Assembly: GCA_947179485.1 (NCBI GenBank)
Contig: OX359245.1
Coordinates: forward strand, 2,771,001 to 2,835,000
Reading direction: 5' to 3'
Length of the DNA: 64,000 nucleotides
Source: Allacma fusca
Taxonomy: Eukaryota > Arthropoda > Collembola > Symphypleona > Sminthuridae
A program made the position numbers and the translations under genes. Of the stretch, positions 36,667 to 48,650 are shown piece by piece. The stretch's first letter is position 1, and every line of letters begins with the position of its first letter. The notes beneath the pieces were generated by a model. It saw only the letters and a program-made list of their open reading frames with translations, was not told where the DNA came from and searched no databases.

Positions 36667-37938
36667 ACACAATCAATGGAAATCTTCGGTAATTTTTCAA
36701 ATGTCAATTCTCTACATGGTTCTTGTAACGGCATAACACGCATCAAAATCAAAGAAAGAGTTCTAGAACAAAGTCGGCACCATTCGGTTCTTAAGAGTGT
36801 AGAAAACATGCCAAAACTGCTGCTCGTTTCGATAACGTACTTGACAAAACTCATTCCATTGAAATCTTCTGTAATTTTCCAAATGTTAATTTTCTACATG
36901 GTTCTTGTAACCACATTGAGAACACCAAAATCGAAGAAAGGGATCTACAACATCTTTCTTACAAATCTCTATTGAAGCAAGTTGAAAATGTGCCAAAACT
37001 GCTACTCCTTCCAAGAGCGCATTTGAAAAAACCCAAGCCTTTGAAATCTTTCGTATGTTTTAAAACGAAGATTTTCAACATGGTTCTTGTAACGGTATGA
37101 CAAACATCAAAATCGAAAATAGGGTTCTAGATCAAAGTCGGCACTAATCATTCCGTAAGAGTGTAGAAAACATACAAAAACTACTGCTGCTTCGAGACTG
37201 TACTAGACAAAACTCATTCCTTTGAAATCTTCTGTAACTTTTCAAATGTCAATTTTCTACATGGTTCTTAAAACGGCATAACAAACATCAAAATAAAAAA
37301 AAGGGTTCTAAATCCAAGTCGACACGAATCGGTTTGTAAGAGTGTAGAAAACATGCAGAACCTGCTGCTCCTTTCGACACTGTACTAGACAAATCTCATT
37401 TCATTGAAATCTTCTGTAATTTTTCAAATGTCAATTTTCAACAAAGTTTTTGTACCGGCATGACAAATATCAAAACCGAAGAAAGGGTTCTAGTAAAAAG
37501 TCGGCCCTAACCACTCGGTAAGAGTGTATCAAATATGAAAAAACTGCTGCTCCATTCGAGACTGTACTAGACAAAACTCATTACTTTGAAATCTTCTGTA
37601 ACTTTTCAAATGTCAATTTTCTACATGGTTCTTAAAACAGCATAACAATTATCAAAATAAAAAAAGGGTTCTAAAACCAAGTCGACACTAATCGGTTTGT
37701 AAGAGTGTAGAAACCATGCAGAACCTGCTGCTCCTTTCGAGACTGTACGAGACAAATCTCATTTCATTGAAATCTTCTGTAATTTTTCAAATGTCAATTT
37801 TCAACAAAGTTTTTGTAACGGCATGACAAATATCAAAACCGAAGAAAGGGTTCTAGTAAAAAGTCGGCCCTAACCACTCGGTAAGAGTGTATCAAATATG
37901 CAAAAACTGCTGCTCCATTCGAGACTGTACTATACAAA
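36667..37938 (+). repeat. Seven-monomer HOR A-B-C-D-E-D-E (1,272 bp)
   Basis: A and B match the HORs at 34851 and 35759. An extra D-E pair follows the first. The first D has GACACGAATCGG and the TTCGACACTG end, the first E has TTTTTGTACCGGC, and the second D begins ACTCATTACTTTG and carries AACAGCATAACAATTATC. B has GAAAGGGATCTAC and C has GTAACGGTATGAC as private changes. Confidence 0.86.
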
Positions 37939-39209
37939 ACACAATCAATGGAAATCTTCGGTAATTTTTCAAATGTCAATTCTCTACATGGTTCTTGTAA
38001 CGGCATAACACGCATCAAAATCAAAGAAAGAGTTCTAGAACAAAGTCGGCACCATTCGGTTCTTAAGAGTGTAGAAAACATGCCAAAACTGCTGCTCGTT
38101 TCGATAACGTACTTGACAAAACTCATTCCATTGAAATCTTCTGTAATTTTCCAAATGTTAATTTTCTACATGGTTCTTGTAACCACATTGAGAACACCAA
38201 AATCGAAGAAAGGGTTCTACAACATCTTTCTTACAAATCTCTATTGAAGCAAGTTGAAAATGTGCCAAAACTGCTACTCCTTCCAAGAGCGCATTTGAAA
38301 AAACCCAAGCCTTTGAAATCTTTCGTATGTTTTAAAACGAAGATTTTCAACATGGTTCTTGTAACGGCATGACAAACATCAAAATCGAAAATAGGGTTCT
38401 AGATCAAAGTCGGCACTAATCATTCCGTAAGAGTGTAGAAAACATACAAAAACTACTGCTGCTTCGAGACTGTACTAGACAAAACTCATTCCTTTGAAAT
38501 CTTCTGTAACTTTTCAAATGTCAATTTTCTACATGGTTCTTAAAACGGCATAACAAACATCAAAATAAAAAAAAGGGTTCTAAATCCAAGTCGACACTAA
38601 TCGGTTTGTAAGAGTGTAGAAAACATGCAGAACCTGCTGCTCCTTTCGACACTGTACTAGACAAATCTCATTTCATTGAAATCTTCTGTAATTTTTCAAA
38701 TGTCAATTTTCAACAAAGTTTTTGTACCGGCATGACAAATATCAAAACCGAAGAAAGGGTTCTAGTAAAAAGTCGGCCCTAACCACTCGGTAAGAGTGTA
38801 TCAAATATGAAAAAACTGCTGCTCCATTCGAGACTGTACTAGACAAAACTCATTACTTTGAAATCTTCTGTAACTTTTCAAATGTCAATTTTCTACATGG
38901 TTCTTAAAACAGCATAACAATTATCAAAATAAAAAAAGGGTTCTAAAACCAAGTCGACACTAATCGGTTTGTAAGAGTGTAGAAACCATGCAGAACCTGC
39001 TGCTCCTTTCGAGACTGTACTAGACAAATCTCATTTCATTGAAATTTTCTGTAATTTTTCAAATGTCAATTTTCAACAAAGTTTTTGTAACGGCATGACA
39101 AATATCAAAACCGAAGAAAGGGTTCTAGTAAAAAGTCGGCCCTAACCACTCGGTAAGAGTGTATCAAATATGCAAAACTGCTGCTCCATTCGAGACTGTA
39201 CTATACAAA
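37939..39209 (+). repeat. Seven-monomer HOR A-B-C-D-E-D-E (1,271 bp)
   Basis: Shares TTTTTGTACCGGC in the first E and ACTCATTACTTTG at the start of the second D with the preceding heptamer, so the two are a recent tandem pair. The last E has the CATTGAAATTTTC form, whereas the preceding heptamer ends in an E with CATTGAAATCTTC. Confidence 0.86.
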
Positions 39210-40480
39210 ACACAATCAATGGAAATCTTCGGGAATTTTTCAAATGTCAATTCTCTACATGGTTCTTGTAACGGCATAACACGCATCAAAATCAAAGAAA
39301 GAGTTCTAGAACAAAGTCGGCACCATTCGGTTCTTAAGAGTGTAGAAAACATGCCAAAACTGCTGCTCGTTTCGATAACGTACTTGACAAAACTCATTCC
39401 ATTGAAATCTTCTGTAATTTTCCAAATGTTAATTTTCTACATGGTTCTTGTAACCGCATTGAGAACACCAAAATCGAAGAAAGGGTTCTACAACATCTTT
39501 CTTACAAATCTCTATTGAAGCAAGTTGAAAATGGGCCAAAACTGCAACTCTTTCCAAGAACGTATTTGAAAAAACCCAAGCCTTTTAAATCTTTCGAGTG
39601 TTTTGAAACGAAGATTTTCAACATGGTTCTTGTAACGGCATGACAAACATCAAAATCGAAAATAGGGTTCTAGATCAAAGTCGGCACTAATCATTCCGTA
39701 AGAGTGTAGAAAACATACAAAAACTACTGCTGCGTCGAGACTGTACTAGACAAAACTCATTCCTTTGAAATCTTCTGTAACTTTTCAAATGTCAATTTTC
39801 TACATGGTTCTTAAAACGGCATAACAAACATCAAAATAAAAAAAAGTGTTCTAAATCCAAGTCGACACTAATCGGTTTGTAAGAGTGTAGAAAACATGCA
39901 GAACCTGCTGCTCCTTTCGACACTGTACTAGACAAATCTCATTTCATTGAAATCTTCTGTAATTTTTCAAATGTCAATTTTCAACAAAGTTTTTGTAACG
40001 GCATGACAAATATCAAAACCGAAGAAAGGGTTCTAGTAAAAAGTCGGCCCTAACCACTCGGTAAGAGTGTATCAAATATGAAAAAACTGCTGCTCCATTC
40101 GAGACTGTACTAGACAAAACTCATTACTTTGAAATCTTCTGTAACTTTTCAAATGTCAATTTTCTACATGGTTCTTAAAACAGCATAACAATTATCAAAA
40201 TAAAAAAAGGGTTCTAAAACCAAGTCGACACTAATCGGTTTGTAAGAGTGTAGAAACCATGCAGAACCTGCTGCTCCTTTCGAGACTGTACTAGACAAAT
40301 CTCATTTCATTGAAATTTTCTGTAATTTTTCAAATGTCAATTTTCAACAAAGTTTTTGTAACGGCATGACAAATATCAAAACCGAAGAAAGGGTTCTAGT
40401 AAAAAGTCGGCCCTAACCACTCGGTAAGAGTGTATCAAATATGCAAAACTGCTGCTCCATTCGAGACTGTACTATACAAA
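39210..40480 (+). repeat. Seven-monomer HOR A-B-C-D-E-D-E (1,271 bp)
   Basis: Third consecutive heptamer. A is of the TTCGGGAATTTTTC class, as at 30856 and 32127. C has TGCTGCGTCGAGAC, and the first D has AAAAGTGTTCTAAATCC in place of AAAAGGGTTC. The second D again begins ACTCATTACTTTG. The array returns to pentamers after this unit. Confidence 0.86.
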
Positions 40481-43204
40481 ACACAATCAATGGAAATCTT
40501 CGGGAATTTTTCAAATGTCAATTCTCTACATGGTTCTTGTAACGGCATAACACGCATCAAAATCAAAGAAAGAGTTCTAGAACAAAGTCGGCACCATTCG
40601 GTTCTTAAGAGTGTAGAAAACATGCCAAAACTGCTGCTCGTTTCGATAACGTACTTGACAAAACTCATTCCATTGAAATCTTCTGTAATTTTCCAAATGT
40701 TAATTTTCTACATGGTTCTTGTAACCGCATTGAGAACACCAAAATCGAAGAAAGGGTTCTACAACATCTTTCTTACAAATCTCTATTGAAGCAAGTTGAA
40801 AATGTGCCAAAACTGCTACTCCTTCCAAGAGCGCATTTGAAAAAACCCAAGCCTTTGAAATCTTTCGTATGTTTTAAAACGAAGATTTTCAACATGGTTC
40901 TTGTAACGGCATGACAAACATCAAAATCGAAAATAGGGCTCTAGATCAAAGTCGGCACTAATCATTCCGTAAGAGTGTAGAAAACATACAAAAACTACTG
41001 CTGCTTCGAGACTGTACTAGACAAAACTCATTCCTTTGAAATCTTCTGTAACTTTTCAAATGTCAATTTTCTACATGGTTCTTAAAACGGCATAACAAAC
41101 ATCAAAATAAAAAAAGGGTTCTAAAACCAAGTCGACACTAATCGGTTTGTAAGAGTGTAGAAAACATGCAGAACCTGCTGCTCCTTTCGAGACTGTACTA
41201 GACAAATCTCATTTCCTTGAAATCTTCTGTAATTTTTCAAATGTCAATTTTCAACAAAGTTTTTGTAACGGCATGACAAACATCAAAACCGAAGAAAGGG
41301 TTCTAGTAAAAAGTCGGCACTAACCACTCGGGAAGAGTTTATCAAATATGCAAAAACTGCTGCTCCATTCGAGACTGCACTAGACAAAACTCATTCAATG
41401 GAAATCTTCGGTAATTTTTCAAATGTCAATTTTCTACATGGTTCTTGTAACGGCATAACAAGCATCGAAATCAAAGAAAAAGTTCTAGAACAAAGTCGGC
41501 ACTATTCGGTTCTTAAGAGTGTAGAAAACATGCCAAAACTGCTGCTCGTTTCGATAACGTACTTGACAAAACTCATTCCATTGAAATCTTCTGTAATTTT
41601 CCAAATGTTAATTTTCTACATGGTTCTTGTAACCGCATTGAGAACACCAAAATCGAAGAAAGGGTTCTACAACATCTTTCTTACAAATCTCTATTGAAGC
41701 AAGTTGAAAATGTGCCAAAACTGCTACTCCTTCCAAGAGCGCATTTGAAAAAACCCAAGCCTTTGAAATCTTTCGTATGTTTTAAAACGAAGATTTTCAA
41801 CATGGTTCTTGTAACGGCATGACAAACATCAAAATCGAAAATAGGGTTCTAGATCAAAGTCGGCACTAATCATTCCGTAAGAGTGTAGAAAACATACAAA
41901 AACTACTGCTGCTTCGAGACTGTACTAGACAAAACTCATTCCTTTGAAATCTTCTGTAACTTTTCAAATGTCAATTTTCTACATGGTTCTTAAAACGGCA
42001 TAACAAACATCAAAATAAAAAAAGGGTTCTAAAACCAAGTCGACACTAATCGGTTTGTAAGAGTGTAGAAAACATGCAGAACCTGCTGCTCCTTTCGAGA
42101 CTGTACTAGACAAATCTCATTTCATTGAAATCTTCTGTAATTTTTCAAATGTCAATTTTCAACAAAGTTTTTGTAACGGCATGACAAACATCAAAACCGA
42201 AGAAAGGGTTCTAGTAAAAAGTCGGCACTAACCACTCGGGAAGAGTTTATCAAATATGCAAAAACTGCTGCTCCATTCGAGACTGCACTAGACAAAACTC
42301 ATTCAATGGAAATCTTCGGTAATTTTTCAAATGTCAATTTTCTACATGGTTCTTGTAACGGCATAACAAGCATCGAAATCAAAGAAAGAGTTCTAGAACA
42401 AAGTCGGCACTATTCGGTACTTAAGAGTGTAGAAAACATGCCAAAACTGCTGCTCGTTTCGATAACGTACTTGACAAAACTCATTCCATTGAAATCTTCT
42501 GTAATTTTCCAAATTTTAATTTTCTACATGGTTCTTGTAACCGCATTGAGAACACCAAAATCGAAGAAAGGGTTCTACAACATCTTTCTTACAAATCTCT
42601 ATTGAAGCAAGTTGAAAATGTGCCAAAACTGCAACTCCTTCCAAGAGCGCATTTGAAAAAACCCAAGCCTTTGAAATCTTTCGTATGTTTTAAAACGAAG
42701 ATTTTCAACATGGTTCTTGTAACGGCATGACAAACAACAAAATCGAAAATAGGGTTCTAGATCAAAGTCGGCACTAATCATGCCGTAAGAGTGTAGAAAA
42801 CATACAAAAACTACTGCTGCTTCGAGACTGTACTAGACAAAACTCATTCCTTTGAAATCTTCTGTAACTTTTCAAATGTCAATTTTCTACATGGTTCTTA
42901 AAACGGCATAACAAACATCAAAATAAAAAAAGGGTTCTAAAACCAAGTCGACACTAATCGGTTTGTAAGAGTGTAGAAAACATGCAGAACCTGCTGCTCC
43001 TTTCGAGACTGTACTAGACAAATCTCATTTCATTAAAATCTTCTGTAATTTTTCAAATGTCAATTTTCAACAAAGTTTTTGTAACGGCATGACAAATATC
43101 AAAACCAAAGAAAGGGTTCTAGTAAAAAGTCGGCCCTAACCACTCGGTAAGAGTGTATCAAATATGCAAAAACTGCTGCTCCATTCGAGACTGTACTAGA
43201 CAAA
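40481..43204 (+). repeat. Three pentamer HORs
   Basis: HORs start at 40481, 41389 and 42297 (908 bp each). The first has a TTCGGGAATTTTTC A monomer. The other two have TTTTCTACATGG and AGCATCGAAATC and are preceded by E monomers of the GGCACTAACC / GAAGAGTTTATC haplotype. Private changes are AAAGAAAAAGTTC in A at 41389, and TTCGGTACTTAAG, CCAAATTTTAAT and ACAAACAACAAAATC in the HOR at 42297. Confidence 0.84.
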
Positions 43205-44656
43205 ACACAAACAATGGAAATCTTCGGTAATTTTTCAAATGTCAATTCTCTACATGGTTTTTGTAACGGCATAACAAGCATCAAAATCAAAGAAAGAGTT
43301 CTAGAACAAAGTCGGCACTATTCGGTTCTTAAGAGTGTAGAAAACATGCCAAAACTGCTGCTCGTTTCGATAACGTACTTGACATAACTCATTCCATTGA
43401 AATCTTCTGTAATTTTCCAAATGTTAATTTTCTACATGGTTATTGTAACCGCACTGAGAACACCAAAATCGAAGAAAGGGTTCTACAACATCTTTCTTAC
43501 AAATCTCTATTGAAGCAAGTTGAAAATGTGCCAAAACTGCTACTCCTTCCAAGAGCGCATTTGAAAAAACCCAAGCCTTTGAAATCTTTCGTAAGTTTTA
43601 AAACGAAGATTTTCAACATGGTTCTTGTAACGGCATGACAAACATCAAAATCGAAAATAGGGTTCTAGATCAAAGTCGGCACTAATCATTCCGTAAGAGT
43701 GTAGAAAACATACAAAAACTACTGCTGCTTCGAGACTGTACTAGACAAAACTCATTCCTTTGAAATCTTCTGTAACTTTTCAAATGTCAATTTTCTACAT
43801 GGTTCTTAAAACGGCATACCAAACATCAAAATAAAAAAAGGGTTCTAAAACCAAGTCGACACTAATCGGTTTGTAAGAGTGTAGAAACCATGCAGAACCT
43901 GCTGCTCCTTTCGAGACTGTACTAGACAAATCTCATTTCATTGAAATTTTCTGTAATTTTCCAAATGTTAATTTTCTACATGGTTCTTGTAACCGCATTG
44001 AGAACACCAAATACGAAGAAAGTGTTCTACAACATCTTTCTTACAAATCTCTATTGAAGCAAGTTGAAAATGTGCCAAAACTGCTACTCCTTCCAAGAGC
44101 GCATTTGAAAAAACCCAAGCCTTTGAAATCTTTCGTATGTTTTAAAACGAAGATTTTCAACATGGTTCTTGTAACGGCACGACAAACATCAAAATCGAAA
44201 ATAGGGTTCTAGATCAAAGTCGGCACTAATCATTCCGTAAGAGTGTAGAAAACATACAAAAACTACTGCTGCTTCGAGACTGTACTAGACAAAACTCATT
44301 CCTTTGAAATCTTCTGTAACTTTTCAAATGTCAATTTTCTACATGGTTCTTAAAACGGCATAACAAACATCAAAATAAAAAAAGGGTTCTAAAACCAAGT
44401 CGACACTAATCGGTTTGTAAGAGTGTAGAAAACATGCAGAACCTGCTGCTCCTTTCGAGACTGTACTAGACAAATCTCATTTCATTGAAATTTTCTGTAA
44501 TTTTTCAAATGTCAATTTTCAACAAAGTTTTTGTGACGGCATGACAAACATCAAAACCGAAGAAAGGGTTCTAGTAAAAGGTCGGCACTAACCACTCGGG
44601 AAGAGTTTATCAAATATGCAAAAACTGCTGCTCCATTCGAGACTGCACTAGACAAA
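43205..44656 (+). repeat. Eight-monomer unit A-B-C-D-E/B-C-D-E (1,452 bp)
   Basis: The interval between successive A monomers is eight monomers. After the first D comes a hybrid that begins as E and continues as B (43931-44112), followed by C, D and E. Unequal exchange between an E and a B gives this order. A has ACACAAACAATGG and ends TTGACATAAC, which puts a stop in the usual A-B reading frame. Confidence 0.87.
43931..44112 (+). repeat. E/B hybrid monomer, copy 1 (182 bp)
   Basis: It starts as E (TCTCATTTCATTGAAATTTT) and is B from base 31 (CCAAATGTTAATTTTC, GTAACCGCATTGAG). The exchange lies in bases 19-30 of the monomer. It also has the private B variants CACCAAATACGAAG and GAAAGTGTTCTAC. 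Confidence 0.88.
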
Positions 44657-45382
44657 ACTCATTCAATGGAAATCTTCGGTAATTTTTCAAATGTCAATTC
44701 TCTACATGGTTTTTGTAACGGCATAACAAGCATCAAAATCAAAGAAAGAGTTCTAGAACAAAGTCGGCACTATTCGGTTCTTAAGAGTGTAGAAAACATG
44801 CCAAAACTGCTGCTCGTTTCGATAACGTACTTGACATAACTCATTCCATTGAAATCTTCTGTAATTTTCCAAATGTTAATTTTCTACATGGTTCTTGTAA
44901 CCGCATTGAGAACACCAAAATCGAAGAAAGGGTTCTACAACATCTTTCTTACAAATCTCTATTAGAGCAAGTTGAAAATGGGCCAAAACTGCAACTCTTT
45001 CCAAGAACGTATTTGAAAAAACCCAAGCCTTTGAAATCTTTCGAGTGTTTTGAAACGAAGATTTTCAACATGGTTCTTGTAACGGCCTGACAAACATCAA
45101 AATCGAAAATAGGGTTCTAGATCAAAGTCGGCACTAATCATTCCGTAAGAGTGTAGAAAACATACAAAAACTACTGCTGCTTCGAGACTGTACTAGACAA
45201 AACTCATTCCTTTGAAATCTTCTGTAACTTTTCAAATGTCAATTTTCTACATGGTTCTTAAAACGGCATAACAAACATCAAAATAAAAAAAGGGTTCTAA
45301 AACCAAGTCGACACTAATCGGTTTGTAAGAGTGTAGAAAACATGCAGAACCTGCTGCTCCTTTCGAGACTGTACTAGACAAA

Positions 45383-45564
45383 TCTCATTTCATTGAAATT
45401 TTCTGTAATTTTCCAAATGTTAATTTTCTACATGGTTCTTGTAACCGCATTGAGAACACCAAATACGAAGAAAGTGTTCTACAACATCTTTCTTACAAAT
45501 CTCTATTGAAGCAAGTTGAAAATGTGCCAAAACTGCTACTCCTTCCAAGAGCGCATTTGAAAAA
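45383..45564 (+). repeat. E/B hybrid monomer, copy 2 (182 bp)
   Basis: Same junction and same private variants (CACCAAATACGAAG, GAAAGTGTTCTAC) as the hybrid at 43931-44112, 1,452 bases downstream. The distance equals the 8-monomer unit, so the second copy arose by duplication of that unit. Confidence 0.88.
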
Positions 45565-45745
45565 ACCCAAGCCTTTGAAATCTTTCGTATGTTTTAAAAC
45601 GAAGATTTTCAACATGGTTCTTGTAACGGCACGACAAACATCAAAATCGAAAATAGGGTTCTAGATCAAAGTCGGCACTAATCATTCCGTAAGAGTGTAG
45701 AAAACATACAAAAACTACTGCTGCTTCGAGACTGTACTAGACAAA

Positions 45746-45927
45746 ACTCATTCCTTTGAAATCTTCTGTAACTTTTCAAATGTCAATTTTCAACAAAGTT
45801 TTTGTAACGGCATGACAAATATCAAAACCAAAGAAAGGGTTCTAGTAAAAAGTCGGCCCTAACCACTCGGTAAGAGTGTATCAAATATGCAAAAACTGCT
45901 GCTCCATTCGAGACTGTACTAGACAAA
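45746..45927 (+). repeat. D/E hybrid monomer (182 bp)
   Basis: It begins as D (ACTCATTCCTTTG, CTGTAACTTTTC) and is E from about base 47 (TTTTCAACAAAGTTTTTG, AAAACCAAAGAAAGGG). The exchange lies in bases 28-46. The D-typical A run and the GTCGAC hexamer are absent. Only one copy is present in the window. Confidence 0.87.
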
Positions 45928-48650
45928 ACACAAACAATGGAAATCTTCGGTAATTTTTCAAATGTCAATTCTCTACATGGTTTTTGTAACGGCATAACAA
46001 GCATCAAAATCAAAGAAAGAGTTCTAGAACAAAGTCGGCACTATTCGGTTCTTAAGAGTGTAGAAAACATGCCAAAACTGCTGCTCGTTTCGATAACGTA
46101 CTTGACATAACTCATTCCATTGAAATCTTCTGTAATTTTCCAAATGTTAATTTTCTACATGGTTCTTGTAACCGCACTGAGAACACCAAAATCGAAGAAA
46201 GGGTTCTACAACATCTTTCTTACAAATCTCTATTGAAGCAAGTTGAAAATGTGCCAAAACTGCTACTCCTTCCAAGAGCGCATTTGAAAAAACCCAAGCC
46301 TTTGAAATCTTTCGTATGTTTTAAAACGAAGATTTTCAACATGGTTCTTGTAACGGCACGACAAACATCAAAATCGAAAATAGGGTTCTAGATCAAAGTC
46401 GGCACTAATCATTCCGTAAGAGTGTAGAAAACATACAAAAACTACTGCTGCTTCGAGACTGTACTAGACAAAACTCATTCCTTTGAAATCTTCTGTAACT
46501 TTTCAAATGTCAATTTTCTACATGGTTCTTAAAACGGCATAACAAACATCAAAATAAAAAAAGGGTTCTAAAACCAAGTCGACACTAATCGGTTTGTAAG
46601 AGTGTAGAAAACATGCAGAACCTGCTGCTCCTTTCGAGACTGTACTAGACAAATCTCATTTCATTGAAATTTTCTGTAATTTTTCAAATGTCAATTTTCA
46701 ACAAAGTTTTTGTGACGGCATGACAAACATCAAAACCGAAGAAAGGGTTCTAGTAAAAGGTCGGCACTAACCACTCGGGAAGAGTTTATCAAATATGCAA
46801 AAACTGCTGCTCCATTCGAGACTGCACTAGACAAAACTCATTCAATGGAAATCTTCGGTAATTTTTCAAATGTCAATTTTCTACATGGTTCTTGTAACGG
46901 CATAACAAGCATCGAAATCAAAGAAAGAGTTCTAGAACAAAGTCGGCACTATTCGGTTCTTAAGAGTGTAGAAAACATGCCAAAACTGCTACTCGTTTCG
47001 ATAACGTACTTGACAAAACTCATTCCATTGAAATATTCTGTAATTTTCCAAATGTTAATTTTCTACATGGTTCTTGTAACCGCATTGAGAACACCAAAAT
47101 CGAAGAAAGGGTTCTACAACATCTTTCTTACAAATCTCTATTAGAGCAAGTTGAAAATGGGCCAAAACTGCAACTCTTTCCAAGAACGTATTTGAAAAAA
47201 CCCAAGCCTTTGAAATCTTTCGAGTGTTTTGAAACGAAGATTTTCAACATGGTTCTTGTAACGGCCTGACAAACATCAAAATCGAAAATAGGGTTCTAGA
47301 TCAAAGTCGGCACTAATCATTCCGTAAGAGTGTAGAAAACATACAAAAACTACTGCTGCTTCGAGACTGTACTAGACAAAACTCATTCCTTTGAAATCTT
47401 CTGTAACTTTTCAAATGTCAATTTTCTACATGGTTCTTAAAACGGCATAACAAACATCAAAATAAAAAAAGGGTTCTAAAACCAAGTCGACACTAATCGG
47501 TTTGTAAGAGTGTAGAAAACATGCAGAACCTGCTGCTCCTTTCGAGACTGTACTAGACAAATGTCATTTCATTGAAATTTTCTGTAATTTTTCAAATGTC
47601 AATTTTCAACAAAGTTTTTGTGACGGCATGACAAACATCAAAACCGAAGAAAGGGTTCTAGTAAAAGGTCGGCACTAACCACTCGGGAAGAGTTTATCAA
47701 ATATGCAAAAACTGCTGCTCCATTCGAGACTGCACTAGACAAAACTCATTCAATGGAAATCTTCGGTAATTTTTCAAATGTCAATTTTCTACATGGTTCT
47801 TGTAACGGCATAACAAGCATCGAAATCAAAGAAAGAGTTCTAGAACAAAGTCGGCACTATTCGGTTCTTAAGAGTGTAGAAAACATGCCAAAACTGCTGC
47901 TCGTTTCGATAACGTACTTGACAAAACTCATTCCATTGAAATATTCTGTAATTTTCCAAATGTTAATTTTCTACATGGTTCTTGTAACCGCATTGAGAAC
48001 ACCAAAATCGAAGAAAGGGTTCTACAACATCTTTCTTACAAATCTCTATTGAAGCAAGTTGAAAATGTGCCAAAACTGCTACTCCTTCCAAGAGCGCATT
48101 TGAAAAAACCCAAGCCTTTGAAATCTTTCGTATGTTTTAAAACGAAGATTTTCAACATGGTTCTTGTAACGGCATGACAAACATCAAAATCGAAAATAGG
48201 GTTCTAGATCAAAGTCGGCACTAATCATTCCGTAAGAGTGTAGAAAACATACAAAACTACTGCTGCTTCGAGACTGTACTAGACAAAACTCATTCCTTTG
48301 AAATCTTCTGTAACTTTTCAAATGTCAATTTTCTACATGGTTCTTAACACGGCATAACAAACATCAAAATAAAAAAAGGGTTCTAAAACCAAGTCGACAC
48401 TAATCGGTTTGTAAGAGTGTAGAAAACATGCAGAACCTGCTGCTCCTTTCGAGACTGTACTAGACAAATCTCATTTCATTAAAATCTTCTGTAATTTTTC
48501 AAATGTCAATTTTCAACAAAGTTTTTGTAACGGCATGACAAATATCAAAACCAAAGAAAGGGTTCTAGTAAAAAGTCGGCCCTAACCACTCGGTAAGAGT
48601 GTATCAAATATGCAAAAACTGCTGCTCTATTCGAGACTGTACTAGACAAA
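45928..48650 (+). repeat. Three pentamer HORs
   Basis: HORs start at 45928, 46836 and 47744. The A-B of 45928 matches 43205 (ACACAAACAATGG, TTGACATAAC, CCGCACTGAG). The other two share GAAATATTCTG in B and TTTTTGTGACGGC with AAAAGGTCGGC in the preceding E. The C of 47744 has lost one A (ATACAAAACTACTGC), and its D has TTCTTAACACGGC. Confidence 0.84.

Larger units (their letters stand above)
44657..45927 (+). repeat. Seven-monomer unit A-B-C-D-E/B-C-D/E (1,271 bp)
   Basis: Its length equals that of the A-B-C-D-E-D-E heptamers but the composition differs. It has an E/B hybrid (45383-45564), a C and then a D/E hybrid (45746-45927). It combines the exchange seen in the neighbouring 8-mer with a second one that removed a monomer. 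A has ATTCAATGG but shares TTGACATAAC with the A monomers at 43205 and 45928. Confidence 0.87.
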
